A DNA stretch of 64,000 nt, from assembly GCA_965216515.1 (NCBI GenBank), contig OZ244173.1, positions 744,001 to 808,000 on the forward strand, in the 5' to 3' direction. The notes under the pieces are model-generated. The model was not told the DNA's origin. It saw only the letters and a list, made by a program, of their open reading frames with translations, and ran no database searches. The position numbers and the translations under genes were made by a program. Of the stretch, positions 56,593 to 64,000 are shown piece by piece. Positions within the stretch are counted from its first letter, which is position 1. Every line of letters begins with the position of its first letter. The DNA is from CAXMRP01 sp965216515 (GTDB lineage Bacteria > Pseudomonadota > Alphaproteobacteria > Rhizobiales > Afifellaceae).

Positions 56593-57866
56593 TCGTAACG
56601 CAGCGCTTCGACCGGATCGAGCCGCGCCGCCCGCCAGGCCGGGTAGAGTGTCGCCACGAATGACAGCGCCAGCGCCAGCGCCACGACACTCGCTGTCTCG
56701 CCGATATCAAGCAGCGCCGGCAGCCGCGAGAGGAAATAAAGCTCCGGCGAAAACACTTCCGTTCGCGTGATCCAGGATATGGCGCCCCGGATCGGTTCGA
56801 TATTCTGGCACACGAGAATGCCGAGCAGCAGCCCGGCGAAGGTGCCCACGGTCCCGATTGCCGCGCCCGTGATGAAGAATACGCGCAAAATGGCGTTTCG
56901 CGTCGCGCCCATGGTCCGCAACACGGCGATGTCGCGGCCCTTGTCCTTCACCAGCATCGTCAGCCCGGAAATGATATTGAGCGCCGCCACCAGCACGATC
57001 AGCGTCAGGATGAAGAACATCACGTTGCGCTCCACCTCCAGCGCCGAAAAGAAGGTGACATTGCGCTGCCGCCAGTCGACGGAGAAGACCGGACGGTCGG
57101 CCGCATCCTCCACCACCGTCCGCATCGCCGCCACATCGTCGGGATTGTCCAGATAGACCTCGATCGCGCCGGCCCGGTCGGGCTGATTGAAATAGGCCTG
57201 CGCCTCTTCCAGCGGCATGAACACGAAGGTGGCATCATATTCCGACATGCCGATCTCGAAAATCGCCACCACCGGATAGGCTTTCACCCGCGGCGTCACG
57301 CCCAGCGGCGTCACCGCCCCGCGTGGACTGACCAGGGTGATCCGGTCGCCGACCAGCAGGCCCAGCGCCTGCGCGAGCCGTTTGCCGATCGCCACGCCGC
57401 CGGAGGTGTCGAATCCGTCCAGGCTGCCACCCTCCGCCACCGTGTCGGCGACCCCGCGGACCTTGCCGATATCAGCGCCGCGGATGCCGCGCACCAGCAC
57501 CCCGGTGCCGGCTTCCGTCGTGCCGGAAGCGAGCGCCTGGCCCTCGATAAGGGGGATCGCCGCGACCACGCCGTCAAGCGCGCCGACCCGGTCTGCGATT
57601 GCCCCGTAGTCGGTGAAGGGCTGTTCCACCGGTTGCAGGATGAGGTGGCCGTTGATGCCGAGGATCTTGTCAAGGAGTTCGGCCCGAAAGCCGTTCATCA
57701 CCGCCATGACGATGACCAGGGTTGCCACCCCGAGCAGGATGCCGAGGAACGAAAAGCCGGCGATCACCGAGATGAAGGCTTCCTTGCGCCGCGCCCTCAG
57801 ATATCGCAGCGCCAGCATCCACTCAAATGGCGCGAACGGGCGCGTTGCCATGGCCGGACCGCTCAC
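56589..57866 (-). CDS. lolC: lipoprotein-releasing ABC transporter permease LolC/LolE
   Basis: Membrane partner of LolD, 425 residues. An N-terminal span follows RYLRARRKEAFISVIAGFSFLGI, then a large periplasmic domain (about 60-270) and three C-terminal spans of FtsX type (VAALNIISGLTMLVKDKGRDIAVLRTMGA read in parts). One permease gene serves for both LolC and LolE in many alphaproteobacteria. GTG 57866 is chosen because GGAGG lies nine bases upstream; ATG 57851 is the alternative. The proS stop is one base away. Confidence 0.93.
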   Translation of the reverse strand: MSGPAMATRPFAPFEWMLALRYLRARRKEAFISVIAGFSFLGILLGVATLVIVMAVMNGFRAELLDKILGINGHLILQPVEQPFTDYGAIADRVGALDGVVAAIPLIEGQALASGTTEAGTGVLVRGIRGADIGKVRGVADTVAEGGSLDGFDTSGGVAIGKRLAQALGLLVGDRITLVSPRGAVTPLGVTPRVKAYPVVAIFEIGMSEYDATFVFMPLEEAQAYFNQPDRAGAIEVYLDNPDDVAAMRTVVEDAADRPVFSVDWRQRNVTFFSALEVERNVMFFILTLIVLVAALNIISGLTMLVKDKGRDIAVLRTMGATRNAILRVFFITGAAIGTVGTFAGLLLGILVCQNIEPIRGAISWITRTEVFSPELYFLSRLPALLDIGETASVVALALALSFVATLYPAWRAARLDPVEALRYE

Positions 57867-57867
57867 C

Positions 57868-59193
57868 TCACCGCGCCTCCGCCAGGAGTTTGTTCACCGC
57901 GGCGTCGGGCGACAGGGTCTCCCGTTCACCGCCTGCCCGCCGCTTCAACTCCACCTCGCCGCTGGCCGCGCCGCGCGGACCGACGACAATCTGCCATGGC
58001 AGGCCGATCAGGTCGGCGGTGGCGAATTTCGCCCCGGCCCGGTTGTCGAGATCATCGTACAGCACGTCGCGCCCGGCTGCCGCCAGCTTTGCTTCCAGCT
58101 CCGCGCAAAGCCCGTCAGTCGCCGCATCGCCGGTCTTCAGATTGACAAGCGCCACATCGAACGGCGCCACCGCATCCGGCCATATGATGCCGTCTTCGTC
58201 GTGGGAAGCCTCGATAATGGCGCCCACCAGCCGCGAGACGCCAACGCCGTAGGAGCCCATGTGAACGGCGTGCTCCACCCCGTCCGGGCCGGACACGCGG
58301 GCATTCATCGGTTCGGAATATTTCGTGCCGAAATAGAAGATGTGGCCGACCTCAATTCCCCGCGCCGCAACCCGGTCGGCCTCCGGTATCGCCTCAAACG
58401 CTGCCGCATCGTGCATGTCGTCGGTGGCCGCGTAGGGGGTTGTCCAGGCTTTGACGAGCGGCGAAAGATCGCTGAAAAAATCGGTATCCTCGCCCGGCAC
58501 CGGCAGGTCGAGCAGCGCCCGGTCGCAATAGACCGCGCTTTCGCCGGTTTCGGCCAGAATGATGAATTCGTGGCTGAGATCGCCGCCGATCGGACCGGTT
58601 TCGGCCCGCATCGGGATCGCTTTCAGCCCCAGCCGTTGGAAGGTCCGCAAGTAGGCGACGAACATCCGGTTGTAGGCGTCGCGCGCCCGGTCCTGGTCGA
58701 TATCGAACGAATAGGCGTCCTTCATGTAGAATTCCCGGCCGCGCATGACGCCGAACCGCGGCCGCATCTCGTCGCGGAATTTCCACTGGATATGATAGAG
58801 ATTGAGCGGCAGATCGCGATAGGACCGCACATAGGCGCGGAAAATGTCCGTGATCATCTCCTCATTGGTCGGCCCGAACAGCATCGGCCGGTCGTGCCGG
58901 TCGGCGATCCGCAGCATTTCCGGGCCATAGTCGTTCATGCGGCCGGATTCCTGCCACAGATCGGCCGGCTGGATCGTCGGCATCAGGCATTCGATGGCGC
59001 CGGCCCGGTTTTGTTCCTCGCGCACGATCTGCTCGATCTTCTTCATCACCCGGAAGCCAAGCGGCAACCAGGAATAGATTCCCGCCGCCTGCTGGCGGAT
59101 CATGCCGGCGCGCAGCATGAGGCGGTGGGAAACGATCTCCGCTTCCTTGGGAGTTTCCTTCAGGATCGGCAGCAGATAGCGGGACAGGCGCAT
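57868..59193 (-). CDS. proS: proline--tRNA ligase, editing-domain-free type
   Basis: Class II synthetase, 441 residues. Motif 1 region: RAGMIRQQAAGIYSWLPLGFRV. Motif 2: FRDEMRPRFGVMRGREFYMKDAYSF. Motif 3: GSYGVGVSRLVGAIIE. The 180-residue INS editing domain between motifs 2 and 3 is missing, as in alphaproteobacterial and mitochondrial enzymes, so misacylated Ala-tRNA-Pro would need a trans-editing protein. ATG 59193 starts at the conserved RLSRYLLPILKETP. Confidence 0.96.
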   Translation of the reverse strand: MRLSRYLLPILKETPKEAEIVSHRLMLRAGMIRQQAAGIYSWLPLGFRVMKKIEQIVREEQNRAGAIECLMPTIQPADLWQESGRMNDYGPEMLRIADRHDRPMLFGPTNEEMITDIFRAYVRSYRDLPLNLYHIQWKFRDEMRPRFGVMRGREFYMKDAYSFDIDQDRARDAYNRMFVAYLRTFQRLGLKAIPMRAETGPIGGDLSHEFIILAETGESAVYCDRALLDLPVPGEDTDFFSDLSPLVKAWTTPYAATDDMHDAAAFEAIPEADRVAARGIEVGHIFYFGTKYSEPMNARVSGPDGVEHAVHMGSYGVGVSRLVGAIIEASHDEDGIIWPDAVAPFDVALVNLKTGDAATDGLCAELEAKLAAAGRDVLYDDLDNRAGAKFATADLIGLPWQIVVGPRGAASGEVELKRRAGGERETLSPDAAVNKLLAEAR

Positions 59194-59341
59194 GATGGGA
59201 ATCGCTCGATAAAATTGCGCGCACTCAAAGCGATTGACGGCAAAATGGCAAGGGCTTCGCACGATCTGCAACCGCCGGTAGAAGGACCCGCCAAAGACGC
59301 GCCTGGGGGCTGCAATTGCCATCAAATCTGCAGAATCCGGC

Positions 59342-59370
59342 GTGACATTTCCTCGCCTTTGGGCTAGTGT
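59342..59370 (+). promoter_or_regulatory. possible promoter of the small RNA
   Basis: GTGACA (59342-59347), 17-base spacer, TAGTGT (59365-59370) on the plus strand. Fair -35, weak -10. The spacing and the downstream terminator make it worth testing. Confidence 0.3.
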
Positions 59371-59376
59371 CCCGCC

Positions 59377-59576
59377 CAATACGAAGCGGCAAATTATGCT
59401 GCTCAGGTTTGGGTCCAAGTCTTGGGAGGACATGTCCGGTTCATGACGCGATGATCGCGACCTGCCGTCGCCAGTGGCGGCTACGCCTGGACAGGCGGCA
59501 GAAAGTGCGCATCTTCGGGTCAGCCGGTATTGGACTTATAGAAAATTGGGCAGGACGCCAGTCCTGCCCTTTTTTT
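59377..59576 (+). ncRNA. probable structured small RNA between proS and the DUF1467 gene
   Basis: About 200 bases on the plus strand between two minus-strand genes. Visible stems: CCAAG/CTTGG-type pairing at about 59415-59425; CGCGA-TGA-TCGCG at 59447-59459; and a three-way element in which CTGCCG (59462-59467) pairs with CGGCAG (59496-59501) and encloses CGCC-AGT-GGCG and CCTG-GA-CAGG hairpins. It ends in a strong terminator. Length and form would suit a 6S-like or trans-acting sRNA, but I do not recognise the family. The open frame across it looks non-coding. It accounts for most of the 489-base gap 59194-59682; the remaining parts show nothing. Confidence 0.5.
59548..59576 (+). terminator. 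Rho-independent terminator
   Basis: GGGCAGGAC, loop GCCA, GTCCTGCCC, then seven T. This is a perfect nine-base stem with a full T-run on the plus strand. On the minus strand the same hairpin is followed by AATTTTCT, so it could also end the birA-rnj-mce-DUF1467 transcript. Confidence 0.85.
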
Positions 59577-59682
59577 GTGCCCGGTTTTGTCTTTAGTTCC
59601 AGGGGCTTGCGCGTGGGTCACCCATTTGCCGGATGACCGGGCAAGGTCGCGGTGCCGGCAAAGCCGCGCCCGCCGGGCTGGT

Positions 59683-59934
59683 TCACACGATCAGATCTTC
59701 CAGAGACAGGCCGAAGATCCGGAAGGTTAGATAAACGGCACCGGTGACCATCGCGGCGATGACGGTTGTAATCGCCGCCTTGCGCCCCAGATCGGGCCGC
59801 GCCGGCGCGCCGTGCTCGGTGCCGAGCGTCACGTCGCCCTCGTCCACCTGGCTGCGGGCGCCGAACGGCAGAACGGCGAAGAAGACCAGCCACCAGACGA
59901 TGAAAAACACGGCGGCAACGCTGACCCCGCTCAT
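59683..59934 (-). CDS. DUF1467 family membrane protein
   Basis: 83 residues with two membrane spans. The diagnostic block IVWWLVFFAVLPFGARSQ is followed by GTEHGAPARPDLGRKA and a second span. The family is nearly confined to alphaproteobacteria and has no known function. ATG 59934 is preferred; ATG 59967 would add 11 residues. It lies 75 bases after mce, commonly its neighbour in this class. Confidence 0.85.
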   Translation of the reverse strand: MSGVSVAAVFFIVWWLVFFAVLPFGARSQVDEGDVTLGTEHGAPARPDLGRKAAITTVIAAMVTGAVYLTFRIFGLSLEDLIV

Positions 59935-60009
59935 CGGCGGCGCCCGCCCGATTTCCGGCCCCGGCACATTGTCATGGCCGCCGCATCCCTGTCGTCACCC
60001 GTGCCGCGT

Positions 60010-60414
60010 TCATGCCTGTTCCAGCTCGATCAGCGTCCCGTTGAAATCGGCCGGATGCAGGAACATGACGGGCTTGCCGTGGGCACCGATCTTCGGCTTT
60101 GCGCCGCTGACGATCCGCGCGCCCTGTTCCACCAGGTGCCCGGCGGCAGCTTCGATATCGGCAACTTCGTAGCACAGATGGTGGATACCGCCGGCCGCGT
60201 GGCGCTCCAGATACGAGGCGATCGGCGACTCCTCGCCATACGGTTCCATAAGTTCGATGCGCGTATTGTCCAAGTCGACGAAGGCCACCCGCACCCCGTG
60301 CGCCGGCAGCGCCTCCGGCTCCGATACCTCCGCCTGGAAGAGCGTGCGGTACGTTGCCATGGCCGGTTCCAGCGCCGGCACGGCGATCGCCACATGGTTG
60401 AGCCGTTTCAGCAT
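60010..60414 (-). CDS. mce: methylmalonyl-CoA epimerase
   Basis: VOC-fold enzyme that interconverts the 2R and 2S forms of methylmalonyl-CoA in propionate breakdown. 134 residues: metal His in RLNHVAIAV, ELMEPYGEESPI, the second His in GGIHHLCYEVADIEAA, then GAHGKPVMFLHPADFNGTLIELEQ with the final metal Glu. ATG 60414 shares one base with the rnj stop (TGATG). An upstream ATG would add an unconserved 18 residues. Confidence 0.95.
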   Translation of the reverse strand: MLKRLNHVAIAVPALEPAMATYRTLFQAEVSEPEALPAHGVRVAFVDLDNTRIELMEPYGEESPIASYLERHAAGGIHHLCYEVADIEAAAGHLVEQGARIVSGAKPKIGAHGKPVMFLHPADFNGTLIELEQA

Positions 60415-62108
60415 CACACATCCTCCACCTGGGTCACCAGCACCGAGACGATCGGCCGTTTGCCCCATACCTCGTCGACTGCGCTGCGCACGGCCCGCTC
60501 AAGTGTCTCGCGCACCAGGCCCGGATCCCGCCGCCGCCGCTTCGGCAGCGCATCCAGTGCCTCGTCGGTGCGGTTTTCCACGAGCGCCTGCATGGTCTGT
60601 CCGCCGCCATCGATCTCCGGCAGGCCGTTGAGCACGACGATCGGATCCTCCAGCACGATCCCGGCGTCGGTAAGCACCACCGCCACAGCAACATGGCCGG
60701 AATACGACAGGCGGTTTCGCCGCCCGACGCCGCACTGCTCCGGAGCAAGCAGCAGCTTGCCGTCCCGGTAGAGCCGGCCGGCATTGACGGTGCCGGTGAT
60801 CTCCGCCCGGCCGGGCCCGAGGCGCGCCACGGCGCCGTTTCGAACCTCCAGGACAGTGGCGATACCCTCGTCCCGGCCGAGCCTGGCATGCTCGTGCAGG
60901 TGCAGCGCCTCCCCGTGAACCGGCACCAGAATCTCCGGTTTCAGCCACCGGTACATCTGCCGCAACTCGTCGCGTCGCGGGTGGCCCGACACATGGACCA
61001 GCCCGTCCCGGTCGGTAATCACCTGAACGCCCTGATCGACCAGCGCATTGATGATTCCGTTGACCCCGCGTTCGTTGCCCGGAATCACCCGTGAGGAAAA
61101 GATCACCTGATCGCCGGGTGCAAACTTGATATCGCGGTTGTTGCCGTTCGCCGCCCGCGCCAGCGCCGCCCGGCTTTCGCCCTGGCTGCCTGTCATCAGC
61201 GCCACCACCTTGTCGCGGGGCAGATCAGAAAAAGCGTCCTGGTCGCGAAACGGCGGCAATCCGTCGAGATATCCCATCCCGGCGGCAACATCGGCTGTGC
61301 GCCGCATCGCCCGGCCGACAAGCACAACCGTGCGCCCGGCCTTCTGCGCCGCTTCCGCCACACTTCGGATGCGGGCGACATTGCTTGCAAATGCCGTCAC
61401 GATCACCCGTTTTCCGGCCTTGCCGATCAGCGCGGTCAGCATCTCCGCGACATCGGCTTCGCTCGGGCTCACCCCGTCGCGAACCGCATTTGTGGAATCG
61501 CAGACAAGCGCGCCCACCCCCTCTTCGCCCAACGCCTTGAATCGCGCCTCATCCGTCGGCAGGCCGACACCGGGCGCCGGGTCGAGCTTCCAGTCGCCGG
61601 AATGGACGACCAGGCCCGCCGACGTCCGGATTGCCAGCGCATTGGGTTCCGGAATGGAGTGCGACACCGGCACGAACTCGATCTCAAACGGCCCCACCTG
61701 ACGGCGGCCGCCCTGTTCGACAACGGTGACCGGAATGTTCGGAGCTCCGGTCTCGCCGGCCTGCTTGGCCTCAAGCAGCGCCGCGGCAAACGGCGTCATG
61801 TAGACCGGCGCTTCCAGTTCCGGCCACAGGTCGAAGAGGGCGCCGTAATGATCCTCGTGGGCGTGGGTGATCACAATGCCGGCCAGACGCTTCCTGTTGG
61901 CCAGCAGAAATCCGATATCCGGCAGGATCGCATCGACGCCGGGCAAATTTTCGTTGGCGAACGATACGCCCATGTCGACGGCGATCCAGGTGCGCCGCTT
62001 GCCCTGGCCGAGGCCGTAGAGCGCAAGGTTCATGCCGATCTCGCCCACGCCGCCAAGCGGCACGAACACCAGATCCTCCGCCGGCCTCTTGCTCGCCTTG
62101 TCTGTCAT
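60414..62108 (-). CDS. rnj: ribonuclease J
   Basis: Metallo-beta-lactamase/beta-CASP nuclease with 5'-exonuclease and possible endonuclease activity, acting in mRNA decay and rRNA processing. 564 residues. Zinc site H82, H84, D86 and H87 in THAHEDHYGAL; further ligands in VSHSIPE and HSGDWKLDP. The beta-CASP insert has CDSTNA, SQGESRAAL and VHVSGHPRRDELRQMYR, and a C-terminal domain follows. Overlaps birA by four bases (ATGA). Confidence 0.95.
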   Translation of the reverse strand: MTDKASKRPAEDLVFVPLGGVGEIGMNLALYGLGQGKRRTWIAVDMGVSFANENLPGVDAILPDIGFLLANRKRLAGIVITHAHEDHYGALFDLWPELEAPVYMTPFAAALLEAKQAGETGAPNIPVTVVEQGGRRQVGPFEIEFVPVSHSIPEPNALAIRTSAGLVVHSGDWKLDPAPGVGLPTDEARFKALGEEGVGALVCDSTNAVRDGVSPSEADVAEMLTALIGKAGKRVIVTAFASNVARIRSVAEAAQKAGRTVVLVGRAMRRTADVAAGMGYLDGLPPFRDQDAFSDLPRDKVVALMTGSQGESRAALARAANGNNRDIKFAPGDQVIFSSRVIPGNERGVNGIINALVDQGVQVITDRDGLVHVSGHPRRDELRQMYRWLKPEILVPVHGEALHLHEHARLGRDEGIATVLEVRNGAVARLGPGRAEITGTVNAGRLYRDGKLLLAPEQCGVGRRNRLSYSGHVAVAVVLTDAGIVLEDPIVVLNGLPEIDGGGQTMQALVENRTDEALDALPKRRRRDPGLVRETLERAVRSAVDEVWGKRPIVSVLVTQVEDV

Positions 62109-62890
62109 TCGCCTCGCCCTGTGTTGTCGGGGTCCGGGGAGATCACATCCCCGGCCGTTATTGTCACCTCGCCCGCCGGTCCATTGAGGACCAGCCGGCC
62201 GTCATTGTCGATACCGGCAAATTGGCCGCGCACGGTTTGGCCTGCCAGCCGGACCGACATCGGCTGTCCGAGACCCGGCGCTCGCGCCAGCCAGGCCGCG
62301 CGGATCGCGGCAAATCCTGCGCCCCCGTCCCACATCGCCAGCCGATCCGCCATCGCCGCCGCCAGCTGCGCCCAAAGCGCATCGGGCGCAACCGGCGTCC
62401 CGGCCGCCGCCAGGCTTGTCGTCGGATAGTCGGAAAGCGCCGGCGCATGGGCGCAGTTGACGCCGAAGCCGATCACCACCACCTGCCGCCCGTCCACCGG
62501 CCGGGCCTCCGACAGGATTCCCGCCACCTTGCGTTTGTCGAGCAGCACGTCATTGGGCCATTTGATGGCCAGACGGCCGCCAAACGCCGGCCCGCTGACC
62601 TGCGCCATTGCATCGGTGAGCGCCACCGCCGCAACCAGCGAAAGCTGCGCCGTCGCCGCCGGGCGCGCCGCCGGTGTCAAAAGCAGCGACGCGTAAAGAT
62701 TGCCGGGTTCCGATATCCAACGCCGGCCCTGCCGGCCCCGTCCCTGCAACTGCCGGTCGGCGGTAATCCACAACGGGCCGGGCTCCCCCGCCGCCGCCGC
62801 TTCCAGGGCCAGATCGTTGGTCGAACCGACCGCCCCGTATTCCCGCCGCCGATGAGCCCCGGACGCCCCCGGACGCGGTTTGCGCGCCAT
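62105..62890 (-). CDS. birA: biotin--[acetyl-CoA-carboxylase] ligase
   Basis: Attaches biotin to carboxylase carrier domains. 261 residues: GSTNDLALEAA, the biotin loop QGRGRQGRRWISEPGNLYAS, the catalytic region IKWPNDVLLDKRKVAGIL, and a small SH3-like C-terminal domain (LAGQTVRGQFAGIDNDGRL). The DNA-binding N-terminal domain of E. coli BirA is absent, so it is not a repressor. ATG 62890 is eight bases after the nuoN stop. The nuoN-birA-rnj order is standard in alphaproteobacteria. Confidence 0.95.
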   Translation of the reverse strand: MARKPRPGASGAHRRREYGAVGSTNDLALEAAAAGEPGPLWITADRQLQGRGRQGRRWISEPGNLYASLLLTPAARPAATAQLSLVAAVALTDAMAQVSGPAFGGRLAIKWPNDVLLDKRKVAGILSEARPVDGRQVVVIGFGVNCAHAPALSDYPTTSLAAAGTPVAPDALWAQLAAAMADRLAMWDGGAGFAAIRAAWLARAPGLGQPMSVRLAGQTVRGQFAGIDNDGRLVLNGPAGEVTITAGDVISPDPDNTGRGE

Positions 62891-62898
62891 CGCCACCG

Positions 62899-64000
62899 CT
62901 ATGGCAGAAGCCCCGCCTGCCGGACTTCGGCACCAAACAGGCTGGCCGCCGCCCCGCCGGCGAGATCGACGATCGGCGCGGCGAACACCACGAAGGCGAT
63001 GACGAACAGGCCAGCCAGGCCAAGCACCGTCCGGAGCTCCGCCGGCTGCGCCTCGAACTGGCCCTCCGGCTCGTCGAAATACATGACCTTGACGATGCGC
63101 AGATAGTAATAGGCGCCGATGACGCTGGCGACCACGCCAATGACCGCCAGCGCGTAGAGCCCCTTCTCGATCGCTGCAAGAAACACGTAATACTTGGCGA
63201 AAAACCCGGCCAGCGGCGGTATGCCGGCGAGCGAAAACAGGATCGCACCGAACAGGAACGCCATCGCCGGCCGGCTTTTGGCAAGTCCCGCCAGCGCGGA
63301 TATCTCCTCCACCATCTGGCCGTCGCGGCGCATCGACAGGATGCAGGCAAATGCCCCCAGCGTCATCACCATGTAGATGGTCATGTAGACGATGACACCC
63401 TGCACGCCGGCCTGCGAGCCGGCCGCCAGCCCGACAAGGGCAAATCCCATATGGCCGATTGAGGAGTAGGCCATCAGCCGTTTGATGTTGGTCTGGCCGA
63501 TGGCGGCGAAGGCGCCGAGCACCATCGATGCGATGGCGACGAACGACAGCACCTGCTGCCAGTCCGCGGTGATGGGCGCGAAGGCGCCGATGGCGACACG
63601 CGCCAGAAGGCCCATCGCGGCGACCTTGGGCGCGGCGGCGAAAAACGCCGTCACCGGCGTCGGCGCGCCCTCGTAGACATCCGGCGTCCACATGTGGAAC
63701 GGCACCGCCGAAATCTTGAAGGCGATACCGGCGAGCACGAACACAAGACCGATGACAAGACCGGTCGAGCGGCCGGTCTCCAGGGCCGCGGCGATCGCCT
63801 CAAATCCGGTATGGCCGGTGAAGCCATAGACCAGCGACATGCCGTAGAGCAGCATTCCGGAGGACAGCGCCCCGAGCACGAAATATTTCAGGCCCGCTTC
63901 CGTCGATCGCACCGAATCCCGGTGGATTGCGGCGACCACATAAAGCGCCAGCGACTGCATCTCCAGCCCCAGATACAGGCTGATCAGGTCGTTGGCCGAC
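62899..64000 (-). CDS. nuoN: NADH-quinone oxidoreductase subunit N (5' end outside window)
   Basis: Proton-pumping antiporter-like subunit of respiratory complex I. About 366 C-terminal residues are seen; the frame is open to the right edge (SANDLISLYLGLEMQSLALY before the first in-window Met). Features are AGLKYFVLGALSSG, the Lys and Pro of FKISAVPFHMWTPDVYEGAPTP, RLMAYSSIGHMGFAL, and FSLAGIPPLAGFFAKYYVF. It is the last gene of the nuo operon, whose other genes would lie to the right. Confidence 0.96.
   Translation of the reverse strand, partial: SANDLISLYLGLEMQSLALYVVAAIHRDSVRSTEAGLKYFVLGALSSGMLLYGMSLVYGFTGHTGFEAIAAALETGRSTGLVIGLVFVLAGIAFKISAVPFHMWTPDVYEGAPTPVTAFFAAAPKVAAMGLLARVAIGAFAPITADWQQVLSFVAIASMVLGAFAAIGQTNIKRLMAYSSIGHMGFALVGLAAGSQAGVQGVIVYMTIYMVMTLGAFACILSMRRDGQMVEEISALAGLAKSRPAMAFLFGAILFSLAGIPPLAGFFAKYYVFLAAIEKGLYALAVIGVVASVIGAYYYLRIVKVMYFDEPEGQFEAQPAELRTVLGLAGLFVIAFVVFAAPIVDLAGGAAASLFGAEVRQAGLLP

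Noticed and set aside
59367..59636. 89-codon protein frame across the putative small RNA
   Set aside because: It runs through the terminator hairpin and T-run and has no ribosome site or family resemblance; the stems explain the region better.

Overview
The window is a dense, GC-rich stretch of alphaproteobacterial housekeeping chromosome. I infer this from the ispDF fusion, the lipoyl-bearing E1-beta subunit of pyruvate dehydrogenase, the block trpE-trpGDC-moaC-moeA-lexA-comEC-gltX-gltA, the block rpsB-tsf-pyrH-frr-uppS-cdsA-dxr-rseP-bamA-lpxD-fabZ-lpxA, proS-lolC-lolD next to dnaE, an editing-domain-free ProRS, and LexA operators of the GAAC-N7-GAAC type. A member of the Rhodospirillales or a neighbouring order fits best. 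I cannot name the species. Genes are tightly packed with many 1-13 base overlaps. I saw no tRNA, rRNA, CRISPR array, insertion sequence or prophage.

Layout. 1-8334: 5' part of dusB, divergent ispDF-pncC, then leftward lpdA-glsB-lipA-coq10/ratA, then rightward MFS-lpxB. 8331-16727: leftward ftsB, pdhA, a secreted CARDB-like protein, pdhB, pdhC, lpxI, gnnA, gnnB. gnnA and gnnB beside lpxI and lpxB suggest a lipid A built on 2,3-diamino-2,3-dideoxyglucose. 16940-23077: leftward tpiA, secG, pyrG, a VOC protein, kdsA, eno. 23279-31085: rightward ppiD, trpE, trpG, trpD, trpC, moaC, moeA. 31116-38171: an ABM-type small protein, the lexA control region with SOS boxes, lexA, leftward comEC, then gltX and gltA. 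38244-51227: leftward rpsB to lpxA, covering translation, isoprenoid and phospholipid precursors, outer membrane assembly and lipid A. 51437-64000: leftward nuoN (5' end missing), birA, rnj, mce, a DUF1467 protein, proS, lolC, lolD, an unannotated 30-residue membrane peptide, and dnaE.

The most interesting item is at 55537-55689. A 30-codon single-span membrane peptide has a strong Shine-Dalgarno site and a TTGACT/TATAAG promoter whose -10 region sits inside a perfect LexA box. The lexA gene of the same window carries a box of the same class. The peptide resembles the Caulobacter SOS division inhibitor SidA in size, topology and regulation. Other items worth a look are a probable structured small RNA at about 59377-59576 ending in a strong terminator, ribosomal protein S2 fused through a repetitive acidic linker to a helix-hairpin-helix module, and several short-period (12, 15, 16, 17 bp) tandem arrays at gene edges and in gene control regions.
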